From NCBI GenBank assembly GCA_032173965.1, contig CM063283.1:40359743-40423742 (forward strand): DNA of 64,000 nucleotides. Reading direction: 5' to 3'. Below, one piece after another: positions 13,114 through 26,620 of the stretch. The notes under the pieces are model-generated. The model did no database searches and was not told the origin of the DNA. It saw only the letters and a list, made by a program, of their open reading frames with translations. The stretch's first letter is position 1; every line of letters begins with the position of its first letter. A program made the position numbers and the translations under genes. The stretch comes from Sitta carolinensis. Lineage: Eukaryota > Chordata > Aves > Passeriformes > Sittidae.

Positions 13114-15267
13114 GTAAGGGAGCTACTTGTCTTCATGCTGGTGTATCTTTTTGTCTACTTTATTTATATAATTCAGGAGGAGCTGTCAATTTGTAGCTGT
13201 TTTGGGTTGGTTTTTTTTGTGTTTCCCCCCCCCCCCTCCAGATTTAAGGATTGTCAAAATATTGTCTTTCTAATATGTTGGCACTGTGTGAGAGAAAGAT
13301 ATTTCTGTTGTTTTAAGGAAGGGGAGGGAAACCAGCCATTCTTCTTCCAATCAAAATCTTCATTGTTACATGCAAAAAACACATGTTTGTAGGATTAAAT
13401 AGCATATTGAATTTTAAGTGGTGGCAAAAATTGTTTTGTTATCAGTCCAATAATATTGATCATTAAATTAAGAAAACATTAGTTACCAAGTATTGCAATC
13501 ACTGGCATATTTTTGCCAATATTACAAATTTTCAAGTACAGAGTATGATGTAAACACTACTTACTCAAAACTGTAAGATGTCCATCTTATTTAACAGTAA
13601 TTAAAATAACGTCAGGTATGTTTTATTTAAAGGAATAATGTAAATCCATTTAAAATCTCCCTATTTCTAAACTTATGTACCATGTCATGTTGTGTCACAT
13701 CAATCTGATCGCATTCATTTTCAAATACGTGATGTGGCACACTGTATCATGAATCACATTTCAGAGGATTTAAGGGGCCCTGCTGAAATTGTGAAAATCA
13801 TAAAGCAAGAAAAAAATTGTCCATGCTTTAGAAATATTCATAAATAGCACAGTAACTGCATACACATTTTTGGGGAAAAGAGTACTCTTAGTAATGGATA
13901 TGGCTAGTGAAGCACAAACTTTGTTAACTTTATAACTAATAGATTTTCTATGTCTTTTGGTAACTATTGATATTCAATTTTGACACTAAAATAATATAGT
14001 AGTTTTGTTTACCTCTTAAAAATCCCAACTACAAGTTAGGCTACAAGAAGCCAAATTTTATTATTTATAAATGTCAATTACTTCAACAAAAAGGCCTGGT
14101 AAGAAATATATAATCTGTTTTCCTTAGATTGGATATGTATCAGTACTACATTTCTACAACTTCTAATCTATTTTCAGGTAGTAAAAGGTACAAATAACTG
14201 TGAAATAAATTTGCTTGTTGTGGATGTCTTGGATGCAGTGCATTAATTAAACATAATGTTCCTGGATATTATAGTAGTTGCTTATTTTATAAAAAAAATA
14301 AAATTGCTGCTAAGTATATAGTAATAAGTTGAAGTAATTTAAAAATTAATAAATGTGCCAGATACTTTGAAGGGCAGGAGAACACACATTTTGAAACATG
14401 AATCATATGATTAGTCAAACTTTCAGGACCCTAGTTTTATGCAACTTGAGGAACTTACTTTCTCAAAGAAATGTTAACCTTTTGAATTTAGTCTTTGCCA
14501 CCTACTGTATTTTTTGATGTGATGAAAAGTGCTTTATAATATATTTCAGCAGAGAAAATAGTAGTAACTTCAATAGCTTTATAACTAGAAATTAGAGATC
14601 TATACTTACACTAGATCTTTATTGATGTAACACTGGTTATTACAATGAAATAGCCAATGGCCCTTTCTTAACTGCATTACTCAGCATGAGATAAAGATAA
14701 AGCAGAGTAATTTGGGACCCTTTGAGTTTAAATGTGTCATGCAAATATATTTATATGCATCATAGTATTTATTAGCAAAATACCAAAAATTGACAAATGT
14801 ATATAATTTGTCATTTGAATAGAGAAGCTAGCTGGGATAATGCTGTTAACTTCCAATGTCCTTAAGTTTTATCACAAAGAAAAAATGAAGAAAGTCTTAC
14901 AATGGGCCATAGAAGAAAATAATTTATAACAAAAATAATCTTTTCTGCTGTAAAATAATTTCATGGACGGCTAAGGATGGAAGGCTAAATTTTAATCACC
15001 AATTAATTTCAATTGATAAAGTCAATGCAATGATGACATCTCATGCATCAACCCCATAAAACTATCACACCTAAGATCATATGAGATACAGGATCCCTTG
15101 TTTCACTCTATCCATCATCACAGGACACCTTAATAGATTCGTATTAGCTACATCTGAGAAAGGCAATATAAGGGCCTGCGGCTATCACTCGTATCGCAGT
15201 TAGAGGAAGAGGGGTTGCAGGATGAGGTGTACCTGAGATCCAATTTGGGAGGGAGGGGAATAACTAA

Positions 15268-15359
15268 CAAAAAAACCCAAAAAACAACAATAAAAAAAAA
15301 CCACCAAAAAACAAACAAACAAAAAAAAAACCAAACAAACAAACAAACAAACAAAAAAA
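15268..15359. repeat. A-rich (CAAA)n low-complexity tract
   Basis: This is a run of A with C interruptions, including a clean (CAAA)n block. It directly follows a GC-richer, CpG-containing segment at about 15,170-15,265, so the pair has the look of a retroposed fragment with an A-rich tail. I cannot identify a source for the GC-richer part. Confidence 0.8.
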
Positions 15360-18300
15360 TAGTCTAGTTTTCCAGAACTACCAGTTTGGAAATAAAACTT
15401 TCATTTGTAAATCCATCACATGAATTTACCATAGACATGAGAAACAGAAAAAAATAAACAGTATTTCTGCTCTGTTTTCTGAGGAGTGCATTTTCAAATT
15501 ATTAAGTCCTGCTATCAATACCTTAACACACTGAGTCTTCCTGTAATATACCAGACAAATCCATTATATCTCTGCCTTCTGGTAGTGTTCCTTAGGTTAC
15601 AAACTGGGGCTTACAAATTCAAGCACCAAATTACACTATTATGTGTATTATTTGAAAACGTATTTCAGGATATGACACACAGAGAAGCAAAATACACTTC
15701 AAGAATTTGAAGATGGATGATTCTGAACACATTCTGAGGCAGAGTAAGCTTGCAAAAATATGACAGGTATTGCACGTTACTATGAAAATTGCAGAAAACC
15801 TTGCTTTCCTGATGCTGCCTTTTAGTATATGCTCTTCAGTGTAGGTGAATAATGAAGGTGTGTAATTTAAATAAAATTCTGATATTTTCAATGTCTGAGT
15901 GGAACATGTCTCATTGTGTTACAATCAATGAGGAAAAGCCATTAGCTCTTCACAGGACAGGTCCTAAAATATCCCTAACATTTCAGCCTGAGTTTTTATA
16001 TAAATCTCTCTCAGTGTGTAGGTGTGTGTATTATGAAGAAAGTTTTCTCTTTTTTTTCTTAAAAAACTATCTCAGAAATTATTGCATGCATTTAGAAATC
16101 ATGGTCCCAACTTCATACTTCGTTTCCTCTAAAAACCATAGACAACTTTTTGTACGTGTATTTGGGAGAAAAATATAATTATTTTTTTATAGAAAAAGAG
16201 ACTTGAAAAATTAACAGAAAGAAAATATGTGGCTCATCTACTTATATATTTCATAATTTTTTTTAGTGTACTACACTGACCATCCTAGGAAAAGAAACCT
16301 TCTAAGCTAATTTGTTGCCACTAGTCACTAAATTACAGTGATAGACAGAGAATTACTGTGGCAGACAGAGACTGGTCAAATATGGATATTCATTTGCTCA
16401 GTTCCTGCTACATTGATACTCTCAGGCCCATAATAAGAATTTTGGCAAACTCTTTTTTTTTCTCTATGTATGCTGTGGTAATCACCTAAAATCTACACCT
16501 AAATTTCAGCTTAAATACAGGGCCAAATCAAGGCCTGAACAAAAGTATAGAAACATTACAGTTCCTAAAAATTATGATACCAGCTGTAGAATTTAGGCTA
16601 GGACTAAAGCATGTGAGTCTCTCTAAGTGAATTTCTCTACATTGATGTCTACTCATTCATGCACAAGATTAATGTACCAAGATGCACCATAAAGAGGACA
16701 GATCACCAGTCATAGATGCCTAATGACACCTGAGATGTTGCAGTGTGTCTGCATGACTTAACACTGCCTATTCAGAAAGATATGGATTGTCCCATATATC
16801 CTGTGCCATAACTTCTAGGTGCAGAGACATAGCTTAGAAACCCAACTGCCTTTATCATTAGAGAATTTAGTTTCAATGTTAGGCAGTAGAGAACATTTTC
16901 ATCATTCATTTTCACAGCCCTGGACCTTCGCTTCCTCTCTCTCATGTGAGTACAGGGTTACTTATAGCCAATATTATTGAATGATTAAATGGCAATCTCG
17001 AATATAAAGGAATTGTCCCCAGAAAAAGTCAATCTATCAATAACTTCATACTGGTTTCTGTTCATTATCCTTACTGAATCAAGATTATGCTTTTTTTTTT
17101 TTCTACTATGTCTAGCTTTTTACAGGTCTAGTTGCATTTCATGATATATAGCAGATTTTTTTACATGTGTCTATGAATTCTCTCTCAAAAATTCTACGTT
17201 TTTGCCAGATGTTTTATAAAAAATATAGTATTTTACCATAAATTGCATGCCACTATATAATTAAACATATGAAAGAGTATATTTTTTTATCTTCGCTTTT
17301 CTTTTTAATTTATTGTACGCAGTTTTAAGCCTACACTAGAGAAAAAAAGATTAAGAATACATCACATTTTCTCTGCAGAATTCAAAAGCAAGGCATTAAT
17401 AATTGGATGTTTTGACAAATAGGCAACAAAGAATTAATATTTAATCTTTTCTCTATTTTATAATGTATTTCACTTTTTTGAACAGACAATCAAAATACTC
17501 TTTTTTTGAGTTTTGCGAAGTATAAGGGCATTATGCTCTGTTATTTTAAAGATTTTTTTCTTCAAAAAAATCAGGCTACCACTCAGAAATGTAGAGTGTC
17601 TTCCTTGTATCCGTTTTGATCTTATGCTTTTGTACAAGCCAGATAAAAAAAAAACTACCCCTGCTTGTTAAATTATTTTAAATTGGAATACAGCTCATTT
17701 TCCAAAATATATATGATATACTTAGATGTAAGTGTCTATGTACTGGGTCAAGGATTTTACTTATATACAGATTGCTTCTGCCTTTCAATGTAGGATCAGA
17801 ATCTCAAGCATTAATATATTTATTATTTTAAAAGTGAAATTCCCTTAATTTACTAGTTCTGAAGACTCTGTTCATTATCATGTTTTTTAATGACAATAAT
17901 GGACAATGGAATCTTCACAATTTAAAACTTTAATTAGAAATCTGTAACAACACAACTGTAACTTGCTGTTTCATTTAAATTGCAGTCAAGGGATTGTCAA
18001 TATTTTACACTTTTCTGAGGGGTGGTCTGAACAAGAGAAAGAAAGGAAAGTGGAGGCCAAGGGACAGAAAAAAAATCAGTATTAAGTCATTCAGGGACCA
18101 GGAGATAAGGCTGTCACCTCAGGTTTGACTGAAGGTGACAGTTTAAAGGCTGGAGCACAGGAGATATACTTCTTATGCCACCAAATGGATATTCTGATTT
18201 TAATGGTAATTTGTTTTCAAGACGTGTTTTTTCAGCCAATGTCAGTGTCTCTTGCCTTAGGTAGATTCATCAGCTCTGCTCCAGACAGCAACATATATCA

Positions 18301-18761
18301 GACCCCTTAGTCCAAAAACTACTGAAACATCCATCATTCCTTCTGTTGTTTCAACTAATTCTTTCATGTGAACTCGTTTCCCATTTAAATCAAATTTGAT
18401 ATTCTTTTTCACTGTTGTGCTCTTAGTCTTTCAAGTCCAGTCTCGTTTAACTTTGCTTCCCTTTTTTCCACACCCACACAGTCTGGTTTCCTCATGCTGA
18501 TGAATATTTGGTGCTCCTCCAGACTGATTTAGTTTCTGTCTTGTGCACTTCAGACACTATTTTTTACTTCTCCTTTTTTTCTTCAATCTCAATTTATTTG
18601 GAAATTAGGGATGGTCAGGAAGTGAGTGTACTTCAAAACCAGAGTTTTTTTGCTATCTTTCATTACCTTAACCCCTGATTCTCTTTTGAGCAATTCCATT
18701 TAGCTTTTTTTAGGGCAGTTTCTGGGTATTTTTCAGGTATTTACTCCTGAAGCTACTTGGT

Positions 18762-18786
18762 AAAAAAAAAAAAAAAAAAAAAAAAA
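18762..18786. repeat. Poly-A run, 25 nt
   Basis: An uninterrupted A run. Nothing recognisable as a retroposon body precedes it. Confidence 0.95.
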
Positions 18787-21700
18787 GTGTTATAGATGAA
18801 ACTGCACCAGATTCAGTTTCCTCCATTTTATACTGTCTTGCAGAACTATCCCTGAGGACTCCTAACCTTCAAAAAACTACATTTTCTCATACCATGCCCC
18901 AGGATTTTCAACTCACACCTACAGTTTCATGCAATAAAAATTCTGTCTTGTTCCAAAAATGCTACTGAGACAAAAAATTTATTGACAAAAGAGTAATAAA
19001 ACCTGCTAAAGATGTCTCTCATAATTCATAAGAAAATCAGTTGTATCACCTTTCATGTTTAGCTCTTTAAGTTAAAAAAATAAATTAGTATATAGTAATT
19101 GAAAAGGGAAGTTTCTAGTCCTGCTGTTGGATGGGTGAGAGTATTGCAGACCTTCCCATGAAAACCTGGCAGTAAGAATCATGATGCATCCCAAACTGAG
19201 CAAACCTTAATTGTTTAACTGTGAGGATTGCTGCAAATATTTACTGGGAAACTCTTTTATCTGTGACCTACGTAGATTTAAAGAGTAATACTGGAGTGCA
19301 AAGCTAAGAGCACAATTCATAATACCACTTCCAAGTTCCATTTTTTCCCAACTTAATAGTAACCATTTAGGTATAATTATTAATCTCAAATAATTGAGTG
19401 GGATTTTTGCTTAAAATCTTGCTCTTTTCTCATCAAACCCTAGGCATGCATGTATTTTCAGGTTTCACTGCATTAATTTGACAATTACATCTCTAAAAGT
19501 AGGTACTGGCTAAGATTCTACTTATTATATTTCACCTTTGTTGATCTAGCTGTTGAATTTTATAAAGGTATTTTAGAATATTTTCTTATTTTAAAAATGC
19601 TGAGGAAGTCCCATGTTACACACTGAACTTCAGAATTTTAAATGCTTGAGAAGTTTTACAGACCATTTTGAATACAGCTGTCTTCAAGATGTCTGATGTT
19701 TAGATTTTGGACTTATTCAGCACATGTACTTATATACCAGAGATACTTTTGTGTACTTCTGTGGGCTAACATTATTTGAAAAACTTATCATGTCTTCAAG
19801 GTAGGAGCGTTTGCTGCAGTCATACCTGTAGTTACATAGTGTGAAAAAATGAGTAGGAAAAGGCATAGATGAAGTGTACTATACTTTAGGTAATCCTCTT
19901 TGGTGCCTGGCCATTTAGGAGTTGTAGATATAATGAGAGATAAGAGAGTTTCCAGTCATTAACATGCACTGGGGATCACTGCCTTAAGAAATCAGGGACT
20001 CACAACTGATTTCGTGACTGCACCTCCCACTGCTTTATTAGGGGGAAACTTGGGATAATTAGAGAGAGCAGTTTTTTGCTATAACTTTGTCCATGACAGT
20101 TTAATTTCCAGATCTTTCCTATAAGCTGAATATTTTTTATCTTGTTATGCATATATAACTAGTGTGTATGTTTTTATGTTTGTTCATTTTTATATAGGGC
20201 CCGAACTTAACAACCTAACTACACAAGATGGGAGAGGAAAATATATTTCTGATCTGTCCTCTCTGTGCACTATCTCCTAAATGCTGAAATAATGGCTAAT
20301 CTGGCTTCTATTATTAAATTCTAGTGGTTGCTTCTCTACTTTCTACATGTGTTTCAGCACGATAAATAAAACGTGGAAACTAGCTGTTTCCTGACCTCTA
20401 ATGTGCTCTGCATGGTTTATTTGCATTTGTAGACATGGTTTACACAGGTGGTGAGTGTGCAGAGGTAACCTGCTTAGGATCTGAACAGCAGAGCAAAACA
20501 AATTTATATTATTGAAGCAGCAGTTCCTCATATTGATCAAAGAGTAGCTTTAGTAGACTCTGAAGGGGTTAATTCTCTAATTCTTGCCCACCAGAGGCTC
20601 TGTGGCTGTGTCCCAGGTTTAAGAAGCTTTATAGTGCAGTGCAGCAGATCTGAATGATGGTCCATTATCACTAGTATGCTGTCCCTAGGGAAGGCTTCAA
20701 AATAACAGTAGTCCAGTCTAGTAACTGAGAAACTTACCAAAAGAACAAAATTCTTCCATAATCTCAGTGGCAATACTCCTATATTCTGTAGAGTATTATG
20801 ACTCTTTTAGAGATGTTTTAGACTGGAGAAACAAGAGGATTTAAGTTATAGGCCTAACTTGCAAGTAACAATCCCAAAGAGCTACAAAGCATCCCTTACT
20901 CCACAGAGACCGATATATATGATAGACTAGAGTGAAATACCCTTATCCTCCAAAATTCAAGCAACCTTTTTCTTAGATAACTAGGCTGTTAATCAGGTAT
21001 TATTTATCATATTCAACCCCCTTTCATGAAACCAAGAATTTACAAGAGAAGACTTCAAGCAGTAGATCATACTGTTGACAATATATGTATTACCCAGCAT
21101 GTTAGCAATTTATAAAATGCTCTCAAATAGTTAATTCAAAAGGCAATTGTACTTAGCAGTTTAAAAGCCAACCTGTTTATTTTTGGGGTTTGTGATGGGG
21201 TTTTTCATGTCAATATGTACTTCTGTTTTCCTTCTCATTCCATGTATTTCAGATGAAATTGGCATCGGTGTTGTCACATTTTCTTTTTTGATTCCAAATT
21301 TTTTTCTACCAAACACCTAAATTTCAGTCTGCCTATGAGAATTCCTACCTAACAAACATAAATTTAAATTTACATCTACTTATAGGTAATTTCCTTTTTC
21401 AAAAAGAATTTTTGAAATGTGCTGGATACCTTAAACATTGACACTGTGTTTTATTTACTCCTTGTCTGGCATAAACATCTTTAGCTCAGCAACTAATTCT
21501 ATGTCGTGTACTTGAACACTTCTTAATACCAGATCTGGAGTGTAATTATTTCTTGGCACACGTCTTGTACAAAAATGTAATAAATTTGATAGAAAATGTA
21601 CTTTTAACTTGTGTAAAATATTTTCGAGACACGTTGGTCATCAAAACAGAAATGCTGTAAGAATCTACATTTTCTTACTGATCCAGCTGATTTAATGAAA

Positions 21701-23495
21701 ACACAATTAAAATCCTGTTGGGACAGATCATTTACTATCATTATATGTGTGGTTGATAAAGCAACATGAGATACTGAAGATTTTCCAGGAAATAGAACCA
21801 ATATTAAAGCAAAAGGTAGGATATTGTGAAAAATATTTTTGGTGTCAAGAACATGAGATATGTTCTTGTGCAAAAGAAAAACAGTAAAGCTGAAAAGACA
21901 AAGAAATATTGTCCTATGACAATCAAAGTACTAAGATATGAACAATATGTTCCATAAATTTTAATACTTCCTTATATATAACTCTCAAAATTATAAATCT
22001 GCCATTATTTAACTGATACCTCAGATATAAAATTGATCCTTGACTATTTTGTCCATGTTGAAAAAAGTTGTTCCTAAGTAAGTCTTCTGGTTTACAACCA
22101 ACAGTAAATTCTGCTATTCTTCTACCTTTTTGTCTAGGATTTTTTTTCCTCAGCATTATAGTTTCATTCACCCAGAATCCTTTCAAAATTACCAATGTAT
22201 AAAAATGGTCTTATTTTAATCAATATGTCTTACATGTCTTAACTCACATTTGAATTTCATCCCTGTTTTATATGCAGAAATATTACATGTCTTTTCTGAA
22301 GGATTGAATTAAATTGAGTGAATGAAATATAATTCAATCTCCTTTCCTGGCCATTAAAACAAAGTGGTCCAGCATCTCTTACTATGTATATTCTCTCTTT
22401 GCATAAGCCATGGTTTACACACAGTCATGGTATGTTTTCTATGAGAGTCACATGAAGTAAAGTGTTAATGAAGTAATCCAATTAAATAATTTTTTTTCTT
22501 CCTGTTTGATGGCTAATTATGTTTTACACTTGCTTATGCAGGTGGCTTTGGGACAACCGTATCTATTACTGAAACAAAACAAACTTATTAAAAAAGATGG
22601 CTTTTCTATCTTAGAAAAAACAAAATTTTGGAAAGCCTGAGAAAATACAAATCAATCTAAACTGGATAGACACGATAGAGAAGAGCAAGGACTGTTTTTA
22701 TCATTCTCTACAGACATTCAAATAAAATCAACTTAAAACTGGTTAAGAGACCATAACTAAATGTCCCTCTGCTCATTTGACAGGCATTTCACTCAGAGAA
22801 AAAAATCAGTGGCAGAATATTAATAAATTCAGGTACTTGACCATAGACAATGATGCTTGTATGGGGAGTGAAAAGCACTATTTACTGCTTTTTTGTTGTG
22901 GTAGTAGTTTTTATGCATTTTTCTGTTTTTGGACAAAACTTGTGGATGACATAATAGGTGATTTATTATTTTGCCATCTGTGTGGTGGGAAAATTAGAAA
23001 AATAATACTGAATAAGCTCATAACCATCTGTAACATCAACATCATCTGAGAAGTAAGTATCTATTGTTTTAAACTTCTATCATGTTTATTCAAAAATAAA
23101 TTTCTTTACAAATATCATTCTAGTCTAAAGGCACACAAATTATTATTCTAGGGACAGCAAAAACAATTGTCCACCCTTTTGAATGCTAATAGTGCCAAAG
23201 ATGAGTGTGAACAGTCAAAATTATTTGCAAATAAATTCAAACTAATGTCTTTTAATTAAATATATAATAAAAACCCCTTGAGTACAACCAGTTCAACGAA
23301 CTAGATGAGAAAAATGTTGTTTTGTTTGTTTTTCTGCAAGCAAACAGTAATACATTCTCTAGAGATTCACGGTATTGTTCAGGGTAGGTAACTGAGTTCA
23401 GCAGATTTCAACTATGCCCAGATGACCAAACACTAGGTCTGTGATGTGACTATTTCAAAATACAAATCAAAAAAATTCTGCCGTGGATATATATT

Positions 23496-23568
23496 AAAAA
23501 AAAAAAAACAAACAAAAAAAACAAAACCAAACCAAAAAAAAAAAAAAAAAAAAACCAAAAAAACCCCC
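23496..23568. repeat. A-rich low-complexity tract with AAAC/CCAAA interruptions
   Basis: Long A runs are broken by single or paired C residues. On the minus strand this yields an artificial Phe-rich open frame, which is not a gene. Confidence 0.95.
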
Positions 23569-24659
23569 ATGAACTTTCATTCACAGCATGGGTAAAAGGA
23601 AGAGGTAGAAAGAGTGTACTGGGGCCGTCCCTTTCAACAGAAGTGCACAAATTAGTTTAAGACAGCTGTGAAAGTATACTTTTTTTGTTCCCTCAATGTA
23701 CCTATTAAAAAAAAGACAATCAATATTTTTTATATTTGTCATAACTTAGTTATTTTTTTTATCTTATAAAATATGTTTACTCCTTGGGTGCATCTCCACA
23801 TCAGACGAAGGAATGAACTTGTTCATAGATTTCTTAATTTTCAATATTATCTGATAACAGGATATTTCAAAGATAGGAAAAGTGTGAATAGAGTATATAG
23901 AGAGGAGTTACATCTTTTATATATATAAATTATTAATGTATAACAATATTACTATATATGTGCTGAGAGTAACTAATTGCTTATATAAAATTGGCACAAT
24001 ATTGACTCTTGCACTATTCAATTCCTTAAATATTTTACTGTCTTCTTTTCCGTGTAGGAATTAAAATATTCCTTTCAAGAAGAATTCCCAAGAGCTTGTC
24101 TTAATCTCTTCTGTATTGTAAAACCAGAAATAAAACTATATGGTTTAGATTTGTTTGTGTGCAATTTGACTTTCAAGCATATTTATTTAAAGAATATTTG
24201 ATTTCTCTAAGTAGCTACAACATGTAAAAAGCAAAAGACAAAACACAATCCTTTGTTTACCTTTTTTTCTTTATACAAATGCAAAGATAGCATAAATGGA
24301 GTATTATTTACCAACATTTATGTTTAAGATTTGGTTTATCTTATAAGAAAGTTGACTTCATCTTTGGAGTCAGAAAGATAAAAAAGAACCATTTTTCTGT
24401 TCTTTTATTTTTACTTCTTCCTAAATGTTTACTTGTCCAATGTCTACTTGTTTAAGAAAGTAATATTAAATGTGAGTCATAACATTACTAGGCTTTTGTG
24501 AAACCAGATTCTAGGAGAAAAGCAAAGAAAGGAACAGTTCTACTGGTCTGTTGTCAAAATTCTGTGTCAAAATCTAGATATGTCCTGTCTTTGAGAATTT
24601 CCTTCTAACATTGGATTAGTTCCTTAAAATTTGTGCTTATATTAATAATGCAAGAATGA

Positions 24660-25818
24660 GAGTGTTCAAAGACAATTGGAGAACTGGCTGATGATGATGC
24701 AAACCCATCAAAATCATCCATCTTTCATCATCTTTGAAAGACTGAGACAGGCATGCACAGTTTCAAGTGACTCAAAAAAAAAAAAAAAAAAAAAGCATAG
24801 GTCACACTCACCTTCAAGATGGGCAAGAAAGAGAGAGGTGGTGCAGACTTTACTCAGCTGAAGATTGAAAACCACATCAAAGCACAAATAGGACAAGAGG
24901 ACAACTGAGAACAGCCATTTACTGAGGGTGGACTGATGCCTCACCAAAATTATTTCCTTCTCTAGCAGGAAGATCAGCTTGGTGGGCAAGGGAAATGACT
25001 GCCCTAATGTTACCAAGATCCCTTACATGGTGTAATTTACATAGCACAACTTCTTGTAGATGTATTGATAAAAAATGGTCTGGATATACAGAATGACAAG
25101 CTGGGTGAAAAATTGACTAAATTGCCATGCTGAAAGAACAATCGTCAGCAGTTCAAAACCCAGCTTTAGCCAGATATTATACGTCAGCCTGAGTTACTTC
25201 TTAGAGTTGTTATTAAGGTCAATATTGTTCAACATCCTCATTAGTGGTCTGCATGATGAGGAAAATACACTTTCAGCATGTCCCTGGATGGAGGACAGCT
25301 TTTACACTGAAGGACTGTCTGCCATTGAAAATGTTTTCAACTGACTAGAGAAATGGGAGGACAAAAATAACTTCAGTTTCAATAGCCCTGTACATTGAAC
25401 AAAATAACACCATTCAACAGTACAGGCTGGAAGTTGACTGCCAAGACAGAAAAGAGACAAATCATTTGCTTGAGACAACAAGTTAAACAGAAGTCAGCAG
25501 TGTGCTTCTGCAAAAATGAAAGCTAAGTGCTTGCTGAGTTGCATTAAGAAGACACTGGGAAAATATTAGGAAGAAATATCATATGCTTGCTCTGTTTTGA
25601 CTATTCCTTAGGTATCTGTTTATGGCCATTTTAGCAAAAAAAAAACTGATGCAGTGTGGTCACCCTCATGTTCTAAAAATGATGAATGGGTAAATTCCCT
25701 ACATGAATTAGAGAAAATACAGTTATCTGTAGAATAGTTTTTCAACAGCTAACTTCAAGAAATGCTGTATGATGAATGGCTGGGACAGTCTTTGAATGTA
25801 TCTAAAACTAAGAGGAAG
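24660..25818 (+). pseudogene. Decayed CR1 LINE reverse-transcriptase (ORF2) fragment
   Basis: Landmarks of CR1 ORF2 run in order along the plus strand. They are CCATCTTTCATCATCTTTGAAAG (FIIFER) near 24,717, CTTCAAGATGGGCAAGAAAG (FKMGKK) near 24,812, and AGCTGGGTGAAAAATTGACTAAAT near 25,099. Next come ATTGTTCAACATCCTCATTAG (LFNILI) near 25,224, GAAATGGGAGGACAAAAATAAC near 25,351, CAGTACAGGCTGG near 25,419 and GTCAGCAGTGTGC near 25,493. In intact CR1 this region encodes the fingers-to-thumb part of the reverse transcriptase. Here it is riddled with stops, frameshifts and gaps, and a 21-A run (24,774-24,794) sits within the early part. It has no coding capacity. It stops where an opposite-strand CR1 begins at 25,821. 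Outer limits are approximate. Confidence 0.75.
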
Positions 25819-25820
25819 AA

Positions 25821-26620
25821 TCATAGAATTTCCTGAGGTGGAAGGGACCCACAAGGATCACTGAGGCCAACTCTTGGCACTGTACAGAACCACTGCAAAA
25901 ATCACACCGTCTTTCTGACACATTCTCTAACATCTTGAACTCTGCCAAGCTTCATGCGTGACCACTTCCCTGGGGAACCTGTTCCAGTGCACAACCAACC
26001 ACCTTGTGGCTGGAGAATCTTTTGCTAATATCCAGCCTAAATCTCCCCTGAGACAACTTCAGGACATTCCCTTAGGTCCTGTCACTGGTCACCAGAGACA
26101 AGGGCTCTTCTGCCCCTCTGCTTCACCTTGTGAGGAAGCTGTAGATGAGGTCTCTCCTTGATCTTTCATTTTGTCTAGGTTGTACAAGACAAGTGACTTC
26201 CACTACTCCTTGTATGGCTTCCCCTCTAGATCCGTCACCATCTTCAACTCCTTTGGACACATCCGAATACCTTTATGTTGTTCTTATAATTTGATGTCCA
26301 AAACTGTACACAGGATTAAAGGTGAGGCTGCACCAGAGTAGAGCAGAGCAGACCGGATCACCTCCATCTATGGCTGCAAATGCTGTGCCTTATGTCCCTC
26401 AAGACATGATTGGCCCTTTTGGCTGCCAGGGCACAGCTGACTCATATGGAACTTGTCATTGACCATGACCCTCAGGTCCCTTTCTGTGGTACTGCTCTTC
26501 AGTCTCTCATTCCCCAGCCTGTATGCATATCCAGGATTGCCCCATCCCAGATGCAGAAAACAGTACTTGCCCTTGTTAAACATTGCATGGTTAGTAATTG
26601 TCCAGACCCCTAATCATAAA
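25821..26620 (-). mobile_element. 5'-truncated CR1 LINE, about 800 bp
   Basis: The plus strand starts ATCATAGAATTTCCTGAGGT and runs colinearly with the reverse complement of a CR1 3' end. Recognisable blocks are GGGACCCACAAGGATCACTGA, CACTTCCCTGGGGAACCTGTT, AGGTCCTGTCACTGGTCACC, GTATGGCTTCCCCTC, CTGCCAGGGCACAGCTGACTC and CCCCATCCCAGATGCAGAA. The copy is much better preserved than its plus-strand neighbour at 24.66-25.82 kb, so it is younger. Its 3' end abuts that neighbour, as expected if it inserted into or beside it. It contains the 3' untranslated region plus the last part of ORF2. Confidence 0.92.
26368..26583 (-). pseudogene. C-terminal remnant of CR1 ORF2 reverse transcriptase
   Basis: The minus strand keeps a 71-codon open frame beginning MFNKGKYCFLHLGWGNPGYA and continuing through YRLGNERLKSS and SQLCPGSQKGQ. 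The 'FNKGKC..LHLG..NP..QYRLG' pattern and the later 'SQQCA..AKKAN' pattern are typical of the end of CR1 ORF2, after the palm domain. Only a small C-terminal part remains; the catalytic FADD region would lie upstream and is absent because of 5' truncation. It is a dead fragment inside the CR1 at 25,821-26,620. Confidence 0.8.

Larger units (their letters stand above)
11526..24659. other. AT-rich unique sequence with low-complexity patches
   Basis: No gene is supported over these 13 kb. The A-rich patches at 15.27 and 23.5 kb, the 25-A run at 18.76 kb and the C run at about 13,226-13,237 are listed or noted separately. A stretch at about 16,480-16,880 may be an old interspersed repeat. The longer open frames here have no recognisable domain. 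Confidence 0.5.

Noticed and set aside
20537..20773. Minus-strand open frame with TRLDYC, similar to a motif of L2/CR1-type reverse transcriptases
   Set aside because: Only one six-residue match; the neighbouring sequence does not follow the expected order of motifs.
22785..22833. 49-nt exon-like segment ending TTCAG|GTACTT
   Set aside because: Weak donor, AT-rich composition and no distinguishing coding signal; a typical pseudoexon.
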